The notes under the pieces were generated by a model. The model was not told the origin of the DNA and made no database searches. It worked only from the letters and a program-made list of their open reading frames with translations. Positions 12,776-34,308 of a stretch of 64,000 bases of DNA are shown here, in pieces. Source of the stretch: Hirudinaria manillensis. Lineage: Eukaryota > Annelida > Clitellata > Hirudinida > Hirudinidae. Within the stretch, counting starts at the first letter, position 1. Each line of letters begins with the position of its first letter. The translations under genes and the position numbers were made by a program. Where the stretch lies: NCBI GenBank assembly GCA_034509925.1, contig CM067528.1:11052501-11116500 (forward strand), written 5' to 3'.

Positions 12776-14676
12776 TCAGTAAACAGTGAATGTCACATGA
12801 ACCTTCCTCTCAGACTGCATGTTCTCCAACTGGACTCTTGATTGCTCTGTAAAAATAAAACATGTGAATACCAATTATCACTAGTTATTGTTATTGTTAT
12901 TATTAATATTATTATTGACTATTAATCATAATGAGTTAAATGCCAAGTTAAACGAATGAGTGCAAGCAGACCTTCTTTTTGTCCGGAGCATGTTTTTGGA
13001 AACATAACAAATTCAAATAAATTGGAATCGCTAATACTTTTATCACCTGTGATGCTGGGGCAGTTGTGAAACATCAAAACGGAGAGGTTCGGACAGAAGC
13101 CTATGAGAGCAGAAACGGATTCGTCCGTGATGCGAATGCAATTATCGACGTGGACTTCCTGAGATTGTAAATCAACTCATGAGTGTCTCTGATTTTTGTT
13201 GCAGAATTTTTGTTTTTAAAGATTTTAGACATAATTATAAAAATCCAATTTTTTTTTATCTAAAGATATCTTGGAGATCTTGTTTTGTCCGATTTTGTGA
13301 CCGCGAGACATTACCCTCGTTTAAAATATCGAATCGTTTTAGGAGAAAAATATTTGAAAATATTAGAATGTTTTAAGAGAATATACGTTTTAAATATCTC
13401 AGGGTATGAACCTTTAGTGTTTCTGAACAGGATCCAGATACCATATCAAGAATGCCATCATCAGTAATCTAGAAAGTATAGAGAACCATAAACAATTCAA
13501 AATCTGGAAGCATAAAAACTCAATTGAATTTACATCTTAAACCCTATTTACCTAAAACAAACAAATTAATTATTGAATTAATTAATTAATTAATCCTCAA
13601 CACTTGCATTAGTCTTCGACAGATTCAAAGAAATCAATTTTTTGCACTTTAGTCCAATAGCTTTCAGCGAGCGATCCGACACGAGAGGACACTTTCCCAA
13701 ATTCAATTCTGTCAAGTTTTTGCAAGATTCTACCAGATTCTCTACACCCGAGTCCGTAATATCGATACAATGCCTGAGATAGATCGACTGAATGTATTTG
13801 CAACCAGAGGCCAACTGAGAAATTCCTAACAAGGATATTTTGTAATTCACTTTAAGAAAAGTTGTGGTCCAATAAAAATATTAAAACCTGTGGAAGAAAT
13901 ATCCAACCTTGGTTGTTTATGGGAGTTGAGATCAATTTTGACAAGATAAGGACAGAATTTTGCAACTTCAAACAAACTTAAATCAGTTACTTCACTCTGA
14001 CTCAAATCCAGACACCTCACCTGCTCAGATAGGAGCTAAAAATTTTATATTTGAATTTGAGGCGATCCCTGTTTTACACAATATTCTTATGCAGCGGCAT
14101 ACATGTTTGTAACATGTTTTGTAACCAATTGAGTTATAAGCAGATGGAAGAAATAATAAAACAAAGATTCATTTTAGTTTTAGACACACAAATAGCGACA
14201 TTCCATTAACCATGATTAGATAACCATTCAGAGAATTTAATGCAAACATCCATTTACATAATACCTATCACCTATTTTTGACTGTGATATTTGATAATTT
14301 AATGCAACATTATTCAACATACCAGATTAATATTTGCATCTGTTATGAGCCCCCTCTTAGCCATCACATCCAATATTCTTGTCTTTAGACTAACTGGCAA
14401 GCTCTTAACTTCACCAATGCATTCGTTAAAAGAGTCAATGACTTTCCATAAAGTCCTGAATAATTAAAAGTACTTACATAAAAAGTAGCAAATCATGCCT
14501 TTTATTAAAAGCAGTTAATGTGAACTACGTCACAAAATGAAGTTTAAAGCAATAAATATTAAATACCATATTTTTAATACTATATCTCGAGACCCAGCCT
14601 TTCTCAGCAATTTCAAACATTAAAAAAAGTTAATAACTAACAACTGCAATAAACTAGAAACTTCTGCAGAATTCAT
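12776..14676 (-). CDS. AMN1: AMN1 homolog, leucine-rich repeat protein
   Basis: Seven exons join in phase: 14642-14676, 14323-14455, 13888-14035, 13602-13849, 13412-13468, 13047-13158 and 12776-12846, giving 267 residues (human AMN1 has 258). The N-terminus (VSSLLQLTLWKVID, then EVKSLPVSLKTRILDVMAKR) follows the human VSQLLDLCLWCF and PLPPNIKDRLIKIM pattern. It is followed by cysteine-containing leucine-rich repeats such as CIDITDSGVENLVESCKNL, and by the C-terminus VHVTFTVY (human VTWTVY). There is no F-box, as in vertebrate AMN1. The family is named after yeast Amn1, an antagonist of the mitotic exit network; the animal role is poorly defined, and ligand or substrate binding through the repeats is inferred. 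The donor of the 13602-13849 exon (AGT before gttgag) is weak but gives the correct frame and conserved alignment. The gene starts back-to-back with the ASXL-like gene. Confidence 0.92.
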
Positions 14677-15062
14677 CTTGGCACATATGTTCACATCGTA
14701 ACAAATCAAATGTTTTGATTTCTTTAGTAACCAACAAAATGGCTGTTGAAGGCCTTAGAGTGGAACAATTTTTTTCATTTAATTATACGAGCAATTTCCT
14801 AATTTAATACATTTATTTTTTGAAAATTCGCTTATTAATATCATTCATTTCGAAATAAGTAACAAATAAATTCAAAATGCCTCAAATACGCTTTATTATT
14901 TAAACATTTTGAAATAAATAATTGTACAAGACAAGGGTTGAAAATTTCGCATCAACATCAAAATCGACATTTTTCTTTGTTAGTAAATAACTTGCACTCT
15001 ATTTTCATGTTACCGCAATGCCGTTTTACTATGAATTATTTCGTTCAAAAACATATTAAAGG
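14677..15062. promoter_or_regulatory. Shared divergent promoter of AMN1 and the ASXL-like gene
   Basis: Only 386 bp separate the two start codons, which point away from each other. The interval is AT-rich without a TATA box in a convincing position. It holds an AAAATGGCTG motif at about 14736-14745, resembling a YY1 site, as is common in TATA-less housekeeping promoters. An upstream ATG at 15008 opens a short out-of-frame reading frame that overlaps the ASXL-like start. Bidirectional function is inferred from spacing. Confidence 0.55.
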
Positions 15063-18000
15063 ATGTCTAAACAAAAGAAAAAACAGGTCAATGTTTCTGT
15101 GAAAGTTGACGCTAAGAAGAAGGTGATTTGCGTATATTATATATTGTAATTTTTTCCTTCAAATTATGACAACCCTAAAGTGGTTCTCAACAATTATTTC
15201 AAAGAAAAAGAGAAAAGCGGTTTCTGGATTTGTACATAAAGCGAACGATCGCGTCAAGTCATTGTTAACCTGTCCAGACTCAGCTCTGACAGAAATTAAT
15301 ATTAAAGTAAGAATTTTGATGATGCCATTCAAAATCAAATTAATTGATTGTAATGCTTTTGCGAGTTAATGCAAATAAATCACCTAGACGATTTCTTCTT
15401 AAATTTCAGACTTTTGTAAATGAAGAGACTTTGCAGAAACTCCCTTGTTATCTCCAGTATAAACTCATTACCTTGTTACCGAAATGTGATCAGAATCTTA
15501 GCAGTGATGGGAGCCTGGCGTATGTCACAAAAGTTTTAAAAATGCTCGGGTCATTTCGTGATCCTTAACTTATTTTTATTTTAGATTATGTGATGAAGCT
15601 TTTACAAATGAATTTTTTACAAAAGCATGTGAAGAATGGAGAAACAAGTTGGCTGAAGGTCCATAAGTTACTTTCAAGATTTCTGATGGAGAATCCAAAT
15701 GACTAATTCAAATGTGTTTTGCTAATTATTAGTTATTATTTGAAATTAATCACTCTATTGATCATAATTGCTTCACAACGTGTTCACAAAGTGGGTTTAT
15801 TCACCAGGGTGTTTCACAGATGATCGACTCCAGCACATGAACATCGAAAGAAGCAGGCAGCAAGCCACCGATGCCTGGAAGGTTGACATGCTAAGATGTT
15901 TATTGGATCGTGATTTTGTTTGTTATTTTCATCAATTTTGCCAAACTATAATCGACATATAATTACAGATAAAATATTTTGAGAGTGCTGTACCACCTGA
16001 ACACATGATGAGGTAAAATTCCCATCGATTACTTTATTGAAAAGTCTTAAAGTGTAATAAAGTTCTAATTTGATTTGTTTAAACATTGAAACATTTTAAT
16101 TTCAATTAAGACATTTGTATATATCCAGCGCATGCTCTGAATCTTCAACCTCGACGTCATCCACTTCGAGGAAAAGGAAGTGCGAAGTCGACAATGACCG
16201 CTCGAATCTTAATGGCAGTCTTAATGGGAAAAGGTTGAAAACAAGTGGAATGAAATCAGAAGAAATGAGTGTCGTTGAGGTCAAAAGAGGCAAACAAAGC
16301 ACGATCGAGAAGGTGCCAAGCGACGAGCACAACTCCCAGAGGACGGAGGACGTTGACGAACAAAAATTACAAACGAAAAGCCACGGAATCGGCAAAAGAA
16401 AAACCGTCCCGTCCAAAATGTTGAGCAAAACGTCGGGCGTGAAGAAAACCAGGCCTCTGAGAAACATCAGAGCGACCAAGAAACTTTTAGAAAGCTCCCA
16501 AGAGATCAAAAGATCAAAGAATTCTGGTACTGCAGAGACGATCGATGAGGACGAAGTGCAAAAGAAGCGTTACAATGGCCAATTGATAAAATCTAAAATC
16601 CTGAGTCATTTGAACAATAAGTTGGTGAAGTGTCAGAAGCAGTCGAAGGGTCCGTCGAGCAAGACCGAATCCTCCGAAGACCGGCAGCGGGTCGCTTCGA
16701 GCCCCAAAATGGGAACTCTCACGCTATCCGACTTGATATCCAGAGAATTCGAACTCGTCTGCAATGGATCCGCCGAGCGGACGACGCCGACGGCTCTGAA
16801 ATTCGACAATCTCAAAGTCGGATTCGTCAGTCCCACGATGTTTCAGCTTGGGCCGTCTTCTGCATCGCCCACGCTTTCTCAGTTGTGGAAATTGGATGGC
16901 TCCAATGGCGATACTAGGTTGGTGATCTCTTCTGACTCCTTAGAAACGTCAGAACAAAGTCTCGTCACATCTCCCAAAACTTCGACCGTCATCAACAAGG
17001 AGTCTAAAAAATTTCCGAACAACGCTTTCGCTCCAAAGACGGACGGCCCTCTGGCAGAATATTTTCCTTTGTTGAGTAACTCACTTAAGACTGGCAACAA
17101 ACCAGTTGAACCTACTATCTTGCAGCTTAAGGCGTTGAGCTCCAAGCACAGGGCTTCGAACTGCGTCGAGAGGGAAACTCTTCTGTGCTTGGCAAACAAA
17201 TTGAGTCAGAAACTGTTTGGAAAATTGAACGCCTCGACGTCTCCATCAAACGGGATGGATTCTCCCCCGTCGGCCAATTCCAGGGCTTCGGAATTGCCCG
17301 CGGCCGAAAGGTCTCGAGCGGCTTCGAATTCTGCCGAGCACGCATCGGGAGCAGGCTTGGGTCATTCGCCCCAGAAGCAGGTTGGCAGTTTCAATTTCTT
17401 GAAGAACATCCTCCTCTCCATCAGCAGTAAATCGTCTTCCATGCCAAACTTGTCCCAGGCATTGGAGACCACCTCGTCCCTCGGTCGTAGTTCGACTCCT
17501 GCGCTCGCTTGCCCTGCTGTCGCGTCTACCGGGCTCGGTTCCGTGAGTTTCGTTCCCGTGGCGGGGACCCTCGGATCGGGGATCTCGGTCGTGAGCGTTC
17601 CCTACGACGGCGATGTTTTCAATAGAGGTAACGATGCAAATGGAGTTTCAACTCTACCTTCCCCTTCTGGATCACTAGCTTCTTCATCCAATGAGAGTCT
17701 TTGCGGAGATTTTAATGGTAGAGCATCATTATTTCCATCTCCAGTACCATCTTCACCCAGTCCACAGCTCTCTTCAAAATTGCCTCTTCCAGTAGTTCAA
17801 AGTAATATACTGGAGCAGAACAACAGATTTTTGAACAAGCAAGTGGATCAGGCCAATAGCATTTCTCGGGGAATGATTTTTAATTCATTGCCTACAAATC
17901 AAAATGCTAATGTGGCGACAATGAACCTGCAATTGAGGGCTCTGACGAGAGAAGTGACGCGACCGGCGATCCAGTTAAATCCGTCTCTCCAAAATGTTTG

Positions 18001-18898
18001 CATGATTTCATCCAAACTTCAATCTTCCGCTCTGTCCTCCCCATCCATAAGAGTTCAGTCCGACCTCATAAAATCATCCCTTCCTGGACCTTCTGGTGTG
18101 AACCTCAACATAAGTGAGGCCATTTTGCGCAATTTGATTTTCAATGAGAAGAGCATGGGCAGAGTGTCACGGGATCCTGGTCTCGCTCAGGCTTCCTTGC
18201 CACAGGTTCCTGGAGAAAGACTTAAAAATGTTCAGTTAAATTCTTCTTCCCCAAATGCACGTGTAAATAATTACATAGGCAACAACAATAATAACAACAA
18301 CAACAACATTACCAGTGGGCATGACATTACAAAGTTGGGCAAGGCATCTTTGCATATCCCTATGACCTCATTAATGCCCACTTTGAGACTGCAGAGTCCT
18401 GTTCCCATTCCCATGGGGAATCAGATCTCATCCTTCCCTTCCCCCAACAATTCGGCCATTGCCGGTACCAACGGTTCATCGCCCCTCATCATATTCTCAC
18501 CACTCAACCAACAGTTGAACCTAGGACCATATCTGGCAGTTAACAGCATACCGACCGAAAACACGCTGACCAGGCCTGCATTAAAGAAAGCGGAAATGTC
18601 TCCAAACAGCATCCTCCAAGTCAATCAAGTGCTCGTTCCCCCTCCAAATTATCTCTCCATGTTAAACGTACCCCAGGGGCCGATGGTGGCTCCGATAAGT
18701 CCGGCCGTGTCGAAGAACCAGATGGTTCTTTACCAGAATCCGCCCGGAGCGGTCTCGGCCGGTTCCAAGTCGATCGCCGTGACTTCCGAGCAGTCGTGCA
18801 ACAGCGGCTTGAAAAACATCACCTTCATCCCGATCATCAACACCTCGGCAAACAATAATCAGATGTTCCTCTGGTTACCTCCAGCAAACAAAAAATAA
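15063..18898 (+). CDS. ASXL-like DEUBAD protein (PR-DUB adaptor), lacking HARE-HTH and PHD
   Basis: Seven exons join in phase: 15063-15122, 15205-15306, 15410-15519, 15585-15658, 15808-15881, 15969-16012 and 16129-18898, giving 1077 residues. Residues about 43-154 match the ASXL DEUBAD domain: TFVNEETLQKLPCYLQYKL and ITLLPKCD (human [21 protein letters not shown]), then the NEF box TNEFFTKACEEWRNKLAEG (human NNEFF, SWRERLADG), then FTDDRLQHMNIERSRQQ (human FTHEMQVRIRQE). In the family this domain binds and activates BAP1/Calypso, which removes mono-ubiquitin from histone H2A lysine 119 in the nucleus. Basic clusters KKRK and SRKRK look like nuclear localisation signals. The 2.77-kb last exon is low-complexity Ser/Asn/Pro/Leu with a poly-Asn run near 18283-18310. 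Two usual ASXL parts are not seen: the N-terminal HARE-HTH domain, for which AMN1 leaves no room upstream, and the C-terminal PHD finger. The stop at 18896 is followed by a 3' UTR. Alternatively it could be a diverged paralogue of a full-length ASXL elsewhere. Confidence 0.88.
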
Positions 18899-19259
18899 GG
18901 GGGCTCCTCTCTGAGTGACTCGGATTGGGCCCCATCTCGAGAGGGGTTTGGATCTTTCGAGAATGCTCTGCTGTAAATCGAAGACGCTTCCAGAAGTTCA
19001 AAGACCGCGAGGAAAGGGAGTTAACGTAATAGAAAGTTTCGAGATAAATGTAAAGATAAATGAGAATATTAATATTATAATGTTGAACTTGAAACTATGA
19101 TGCCTCAATAGATCATCTGAATCAACAGGGTGCCAATATTAGATGGTATGGCTATTTTCAAGGAACATTGTTTAGTAAATAGAATTTTCTTGATTGCTGT
19201 CGATTTTTGGAGACCGCGGTATCCGACGGCGACCACGTCTCGTCCAATCCGATTTTTCT

Positions 19260-19269
19260 AATAAATAAA
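19260..19269 (+). terminator. Poly(A) signals of the ASXL-like gene
   Basis: Two overlapping AATAAA hexamers lie about 360 nt after the stop codon at 18898. A GT/T-rich stretch follows near 19320-19350. This implies a 3' UTR of roughly 380-400 nt. Confidence 0.6.
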
Positions 19270-19732
19270 AGCTTTTGGATTCGGTTAACGTTCAGCTGTA
19301 ACTAATTCTGTAAAATAGCTTTTTCTGTGGATGCTTCACTCTTTTTTTTTAGATATTACCATCTATCTCGTGTCACTTGTTTCAACAGTAGCAGACGGTT
19401 TTTGAAGGTTTTACTCATTCTACATCAATTTTTTTTTCTTGAGTTTAAGAAACATCGGATTTTCACGAGGGAATCGTGAGGGAACCCGAATCATGTAAAC
19501 CACCTGCTAGCCAACACCCCCCCTGGAATGCATTAAATGTATATGAATTATTATTGCAGTTTTTAATTCATTCCCTCAGCTTGTTTTTTTTTCTTCATTT
19601 TTTTGGTTTTTCAAATTTCCTGGGATTTTTTGAATAGCTTTTGTGAATGATGAAATCTTAATTTTATGTACATTATGGAAACAACAGCACTTCTGTCAAT
19701 ACAAGGGGAAGTCTCAAAAATTGTTTGCACGA

Positions 19733-19738
19733 TTTATT
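19733..19738 (-). terminator. Poly(A) signal of NUP54
   Basis: TTTATT on the plus strand reads AATAAA on the minus strand, about 95 nt after the NUP54 stop at 19831. With the ASXL-like signal at 19260 this leaves about 460 bp between two convergent transcripts. Confidence 0.55.
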
Positions 19739-19830
19739 GGACCGAAAAATACGTTGACGTGCCATGGCGACCGTGACACGAGCTCGAGTAGTTTACAAGT
19801 TCTTTTGACTTTTAATTTCGCTCAAAGAGT

Positions 19831-22800
19831 TCATCTCCTGAGCTTCGACACTTCGGAGATGCTTTGTTCCAAAGCCTTGATGTCCGCAAGATCTTCCCTG
19901 AGTATTTGGACCAGGTGTGATATGCCTTCCTGCTGTCTGCCCAGATGCTGTGCAAGAACAATGTTAAGAAATAATAATAATAATAATAAACAATTTAATT
20001 AATTCCAAATACTCATTTTTACCATTTTTTTAAAATTATAGGTATTACAGTAATCTGGTCTTCTTGAGAAAACAAAAATAGTTGCTTAAGCTTTTCTAAT
20101 ATGCGCTGCTTTTTTTGATGTAATTTTGACTTAAAAACTGATGGATTTTCAATTCTGAGGATGCACGTAATTTTATGTAGAATTTTGGATGATGATGCAA
20201 AGATAGATTAATGAATTAATTAAGTGATTTATCAACATATTTCCCCATGGATTCCTAATATTAATTCTTGGGATATTATTTAAGCAGAAATAGAATTATT
20301 TAACTGCTAATTATTGCTAGTCATTAAACTCTTTCATAATTTTAGATTCTACTTTGACACCAATTTTTATAAAACACCTCTCCAACTGGAGAAATTAAGA
20401 GATCCTTTCCACGAGTTCTCTCTCATGACGTGCATCATGACACGTGCACAGACTTTGAAAAATGGATTTTATAAATTAACAACCATTAATTAAATACCTG
20501 TTTGATTTCTTGCTGAACTTCTTCTGTTATCTGGAAACCAACATCAGACCTCATGATGCAGGCATGATTCTGCATTCGTATCTGAGACATTAACTCGTTC
20601 AATCTGCCCTGTTATAACGATTTTAAGAGTTAAACTATGATATTGACAGAGAATATCAATAACTCATCACAAAATATCATTTCTAATTGTAAATATTTAT
20701 TAATTTTGATTCAACAAAATAGGTAAGTGTTCCAATCATCACAAATGATTGATTTTAAAAAAATAACTTTAAAAAATATTCATTTAACGTAAATCTGATC
20801 GTGTTTAAACCTTAAACTGGGTCGGTGCATTGAGTTCGGCCGCTATGGATTCAAGTTGGGTGCTCAAATGTTCTTCCTCCGGCTGGATGGCATATCCTTG
20901 CTTCCTGGCTATCTCCTGCTTCACCATGACCTAGTAAAGGTGAGAACAAAATGTCAGCAAAAATCATTGGTTGATCGATTGATTTAACAGTAATAATCAG
21001 TTAATAATTAGTTAAGTAATGATATTCGAGATAAACATCTAAACAGTGAGAAGCATTCGACTCACTTGTAGCACTCTGTGACCCATGAGAACTTGTCTCC
21101 TTTTGAATTCGTCAATTTTCGCCACCATGTCTGCAAGTTTGCACTTCAGGGACGTCAGATCGGATGAGATCACCTGGTTGAATTTAATCAAAGTCTTGAG
21201 ACTTTCGTCTACACGATAATGCGCATATTTAATTATCCAATAGCTAAGCATTGGCAAGTAATTAATATTAATACAATAGTAATATTATTATTAATTATAA
21301 TTAATTAATTATTAATATAATAGTAATAAAAAAAAAAGTTAAAAAATATTTTTATGTCCCACATCAAGCCTCAGTCTGTGCATCTGAGTCTGTTGGTCCT
21401 GGTATTTTAAACGTTGATGGAGTTCGGAAAAGCCAACGATCGGAACCGGGAGCAGTTTTTCTGGATCCGGGTTATCGATCTTTGCCTGTTCCCAAATGCG
21501 GTGGTCGATGCCTAAATAATGTTAACGAGATTAATTAACGATTTCTAAAGCGTTAGGATCCTTAGTTTTTGTATTATCATCATCATTCACGATTTGTTTT
21601 CCTGTCGATACCTGTCGGAGGGTTGTCCAGGTAGTACTTCATCTGCTCCTTCGACATGGCAACCTTTATGTACACATCGGAGATGCAGAGCTGCGAGAGG
21701 AGTTGTTGTCGAACGTTCTGTTGGTTGAGAAACGTAAACAACTCCGAGGCGACTATCCTCGTCGTGACTCCAGTCGCCTGTCTGTCTTGGACGTATATCG
21801 TCATCTCGCACCTGCAAAGAGCGCCGCGATTTTATCGACAAAATCGATAAATTATCATCGATAAACCTGTCATTACTTGTCTCCGAGGATCGTTTTGATG
21901 GAATCAACGCAGACGATGATGTTGGCTCGACTTCCCAGCAGTTTGTGCAGGGAGTCTACGATCTGCTGCTGATTGGTCGAGATCTCGTCCTGGCCCTTTC
22001 CGAAGACGAGGTTAACGAGTCCGTCCTCGTTCTTCGAATCCGAAATGCAGCTGTAACCCACGGCCTACACGAATATGATAAGCAACAAATTAGTAAGTAA
22101 TTAATTATTATTCCTTAATGCAAATAATGCTATTTATTTCAATGTTATTTTAAAACAAATAATTCTATCTGTTTCAATGTTATTTTAAAACGAATAAATA
22201 GCATTATTATTATTATTATGTATAATAATTATAAACCTTTAACAGAAAGTAAGGATTGTCTGGAGCAAAGTCAACAAAGGCTCCCTGTTGTGTATAAAAT
22301 CCTTTTCCAATTCCCCAACAAGACTGGACTTGATTCCACTTCATGATGACTTGGTCCCTCTCGTCTGCAAAGACCACCGGATTCGTGATTGCCTGCTTCA
22401 AGTTCACCAAGTTGTTGGCAGCTGTTAACGTGGCGTTTCAAACAAAAAATAATTATTTTTATTATTTTTGGATTTTAAAAGTAACAACATCTGACAACCA
22501 GAATTTCCCATTTTTAATCTTATTAATGAATTATTTTTACATAAAATAGCTGTGATAATCTGCAGGTAATATGGTAATTTCAATCAAATCAGGTTCATCT
22601 AAATATTTTACGTAAAGTCATTATGGGAACTTTTTTTATAACAACAATAATAATAATATCAAAAATTATGATTAGTAATGTATTGCATTCATTCATTCAT
22701 CTATATTCATCATACCACACTTTAATACCTTGGATGTTGGTGCTCGTATTTGCCTGCGTTCCTTGGAGTCCCGTTGCAGGTTTGAACGAACCAAATCCGA

Positions 22801-23665
22801 TGCCCGTTCCAGTCCCGATGCTGGCAGCCGGAGCCCCACCGAAAAGTCCTGTGCCTCCTGTGGCTGTCCCAAACAAGCCGCCTCCCCCTGTCGATAATCC
22901 GAAACCCCCAAAACCTGTTGACTGAGTCGTTGTTGTTGTTGCCCCAAAAACATTGGTGCCAGTAGCTCCAAATGATAGCCCTGCAACAAAATATGGTTTT
23001 GAACAGTTATCTACAAAATTTAGGTATTGGTACCACAATGTGGAAAAAATATTGCTTTTCCTGACAGCTTTGGATGTTTAAAGATGATGAAAAGGAAAGA
23101 AAAACCAGTCACTTTTTCATGACTTAAACCTAGAAAAACGAAGAAAAATAAAATTAAAAATAACACACCGGTCGATGGTGCTGCAGATGTTAGACCAAAT
23201 CCTGAGCTTTGACCTGAAGAGGCAGCAGATCCAAAACCAAAACCTATTGAAATGAATTGTTTTGATTATCAAAGCACCTCAAAAGTATAAAGTGGGTATA
23301 GATTATAATAAAAATTAGGATCAAAAGTTGAAATAACAACCTCCAAATCCAGTGGACTGAGTGGTCGGTAAAGTTGATCCAAAAGAAAATCCACTCGAGG
23401 AGGCCGGCGTTCCGAATGAAAAACCTTACATTAATTAATCAATTGGTAAGTTCAAATCAAACCTTTAAGGGATGTAAGTTACAGGTCACTAGTTAATGCT
23501 AATATTTAGACCAATTACATAACGAAGTTGCCTAACATGTACTATTAAGGCCGTTAGTAGTAAATAAGACGGTTCATTTCTTAACAAGCAAACCAATGGC
23601 GGGATAGAATTAGGGGAATCAAGGAATTCTCCAGAAAAATTATTACCTTGTGATGCAGACGCCAT
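19831..23665 (-). CDS. NUP54: Nucleoporin NUP54
   Basis: Twelve exons: 23647-23665, 23341-23424, 23169-23243, 22729-22980, 22237-22421, 21877-22064, 21612-21811, 21363-21511, 21066-21206 (or 21208), 20811-20930, 20498-20608 and 19831-19947. Together they give about 546 residues (human 507). Residues 1 to about 143 are an FG-repeat region of GFG, LFG and FGS units. In the pore, FG repeats form the permeability barrier and bind transport receptors. Then comes the conserved alpha/beta segment (NPVVFADERDQVIMKWNQVQ; PDNPYFLLK). The helical coiled-coil part carries near-identity to human in VKQEIARKQGYAIQPEEEHL, AELNAPTQFKGRLNELMSQI and RQQEGISHLVQIL. The family assembles with NUP62 and NUP58 in the central channel complex. 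The start MASASQ is a good context ATG. One junction, between 21363 and 21206, has no GT-AG solution in frame: it needs GT-AC or AT-AG ends. Confidence 0.95.
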
Positions 23666-24878
23666 TATTTTAATTACAATGTTTGTCGCGAGCGATGAAT
23701 AGCAATGTTTGAAATTGTTTGTTTACTTCTCTCGCTCTTTTTTTACTCAATGAAAAGTATTACAATAATCTCAATATTTAAAATTATGTTTTGTGTTTTA
23801 AAATTTAATTAAAATTTAATTTAAAATTAACTTCTACCATAAAGAAACAAATTCTAAGCGTTAAAATTCGAAAAAAAACATGATAAATCCAGCATATCGT
23901 ATTACCATATGTCGGTTTCTTGTTAAACCCAACAAATTCATGGAAAATGCTATAAAACAAATTTAAAAATTAGAGACGCAAATTATCTCGAGCATTAAAT
24001 GTAAATATGCATTTCTAAGAAAGCATCTTTAGAAATGTTGGATATTTGTTGCTAAAGGTGTACCAACTTTATATGTTGTTTGGTTTCTCATGACTTGTAT
24101 CACTAATAAATCTAATCAATAGGCAATAGAAAAATAACTTAGGGAAATATTTTACACTAACTGCTGTTTCACAATGTCGCAGAATTACTTTCAATGGAGT
24201 TGATGTACATTTAATGGAGATTTTATTTTTAAAATGCTTAATATTCTGCAAAAAGAAATTAACATACAAAATTAATGCACACAACACGACTAAATTAAAT
24301 TAGCTAAATTAAAATGCAACACGTCTGAGATCTCTGTAAATTTATTTCTTTCAACTATGCATTCGGTAAATGTCTTTTTAACAATGGCTTCTTTTCAATA
24401 GTTTCGCAAAAGCAGAAGCTTCGAGGCGGAGTCTATGGCAACGTAATTTAAACAATGGGAGGGTACATCGGTTCATATCACAATATCGCCATTAACAGAG
24501 TTCCACCATCTTCGTCGTCATCCTCACCATTACCTTGACTGCATGCGAATTGCTGATCAATAGGAGTTCTAGACGGTTGAAATATGTGTGGTTAATAATT
24601 CCTTCTGGAAAATATCCAATAAGACATTTGTCGACGTGAAATATATTTCATGAAGGATAAGCAAAAATAATCTACGTAAACAACTTAGGGAAACCAGAAT
24701 TCATATTCAAATACCGAGATAACAATTTGACTTTTAGTGTCTCAATCGACCGATATGTTGTACGTGCTTTCTCATCACCAACTTTAACGTAACATTTGCA
24801 TAAACATCGTAAGTACAAAAATCATACTCCATTAAAATTAAAATTCGTGCAACTAAATAAATGCTATCCGGCATATTC
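23666..24878. other. Intergenic between NUP54 start and protocadherin end
   Basis: About 1.2 kb of AT-rich sequence contains the NUP54 promoter on its left side and the protocadherin 3' UTR on its right side. A TATGGCAACG half X-box lies near 24434-24443. No open frame here has family similarity. Confidence 0.5.
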
Positions 24879-33932
<9,054 letters not shown>

Positions 33933-34271
33933 CGACTTTCCGTCTTTGAGAGAAACTTCACTGAAAATTGAGGTATTCACAGGTGGATATTCACAGGTAG
34001 GTTGAAAGAGCCACTCGGGAATTATTTATGGAAACAATTAAAAAGAATTTAAAAAAGAATTTAAAAAGAATTGTTACGAAGATGCATAAATGCATAATTC
34101 TGCCATTGCGTTTGGAAGGAGTAATTCGTAGCGTGTATATAATTGATTAATTTGCGATCAGTTGACCAATTAATTAATGTTTGTTTGTGTTCCAAAATGA
34201 AAGAAATCGACGGAGAAATCATCATTATCATCATCGTCGTTAACGACATCTGGATCTCGAGTAACAGGATG

Positions 34272-34308
<37 letters not shown>

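Noticed and set aside
16102..16509. Minus-strand frame opposite the ASXL-like last exon
   Set aside because: A shadow of the Ser/Lys-rich coding strand.
22623..22925. Plus-strand Pro-rich frame opposite NUP54
   Set aside because: Complement of the Gly-rich FG-repeat exon.
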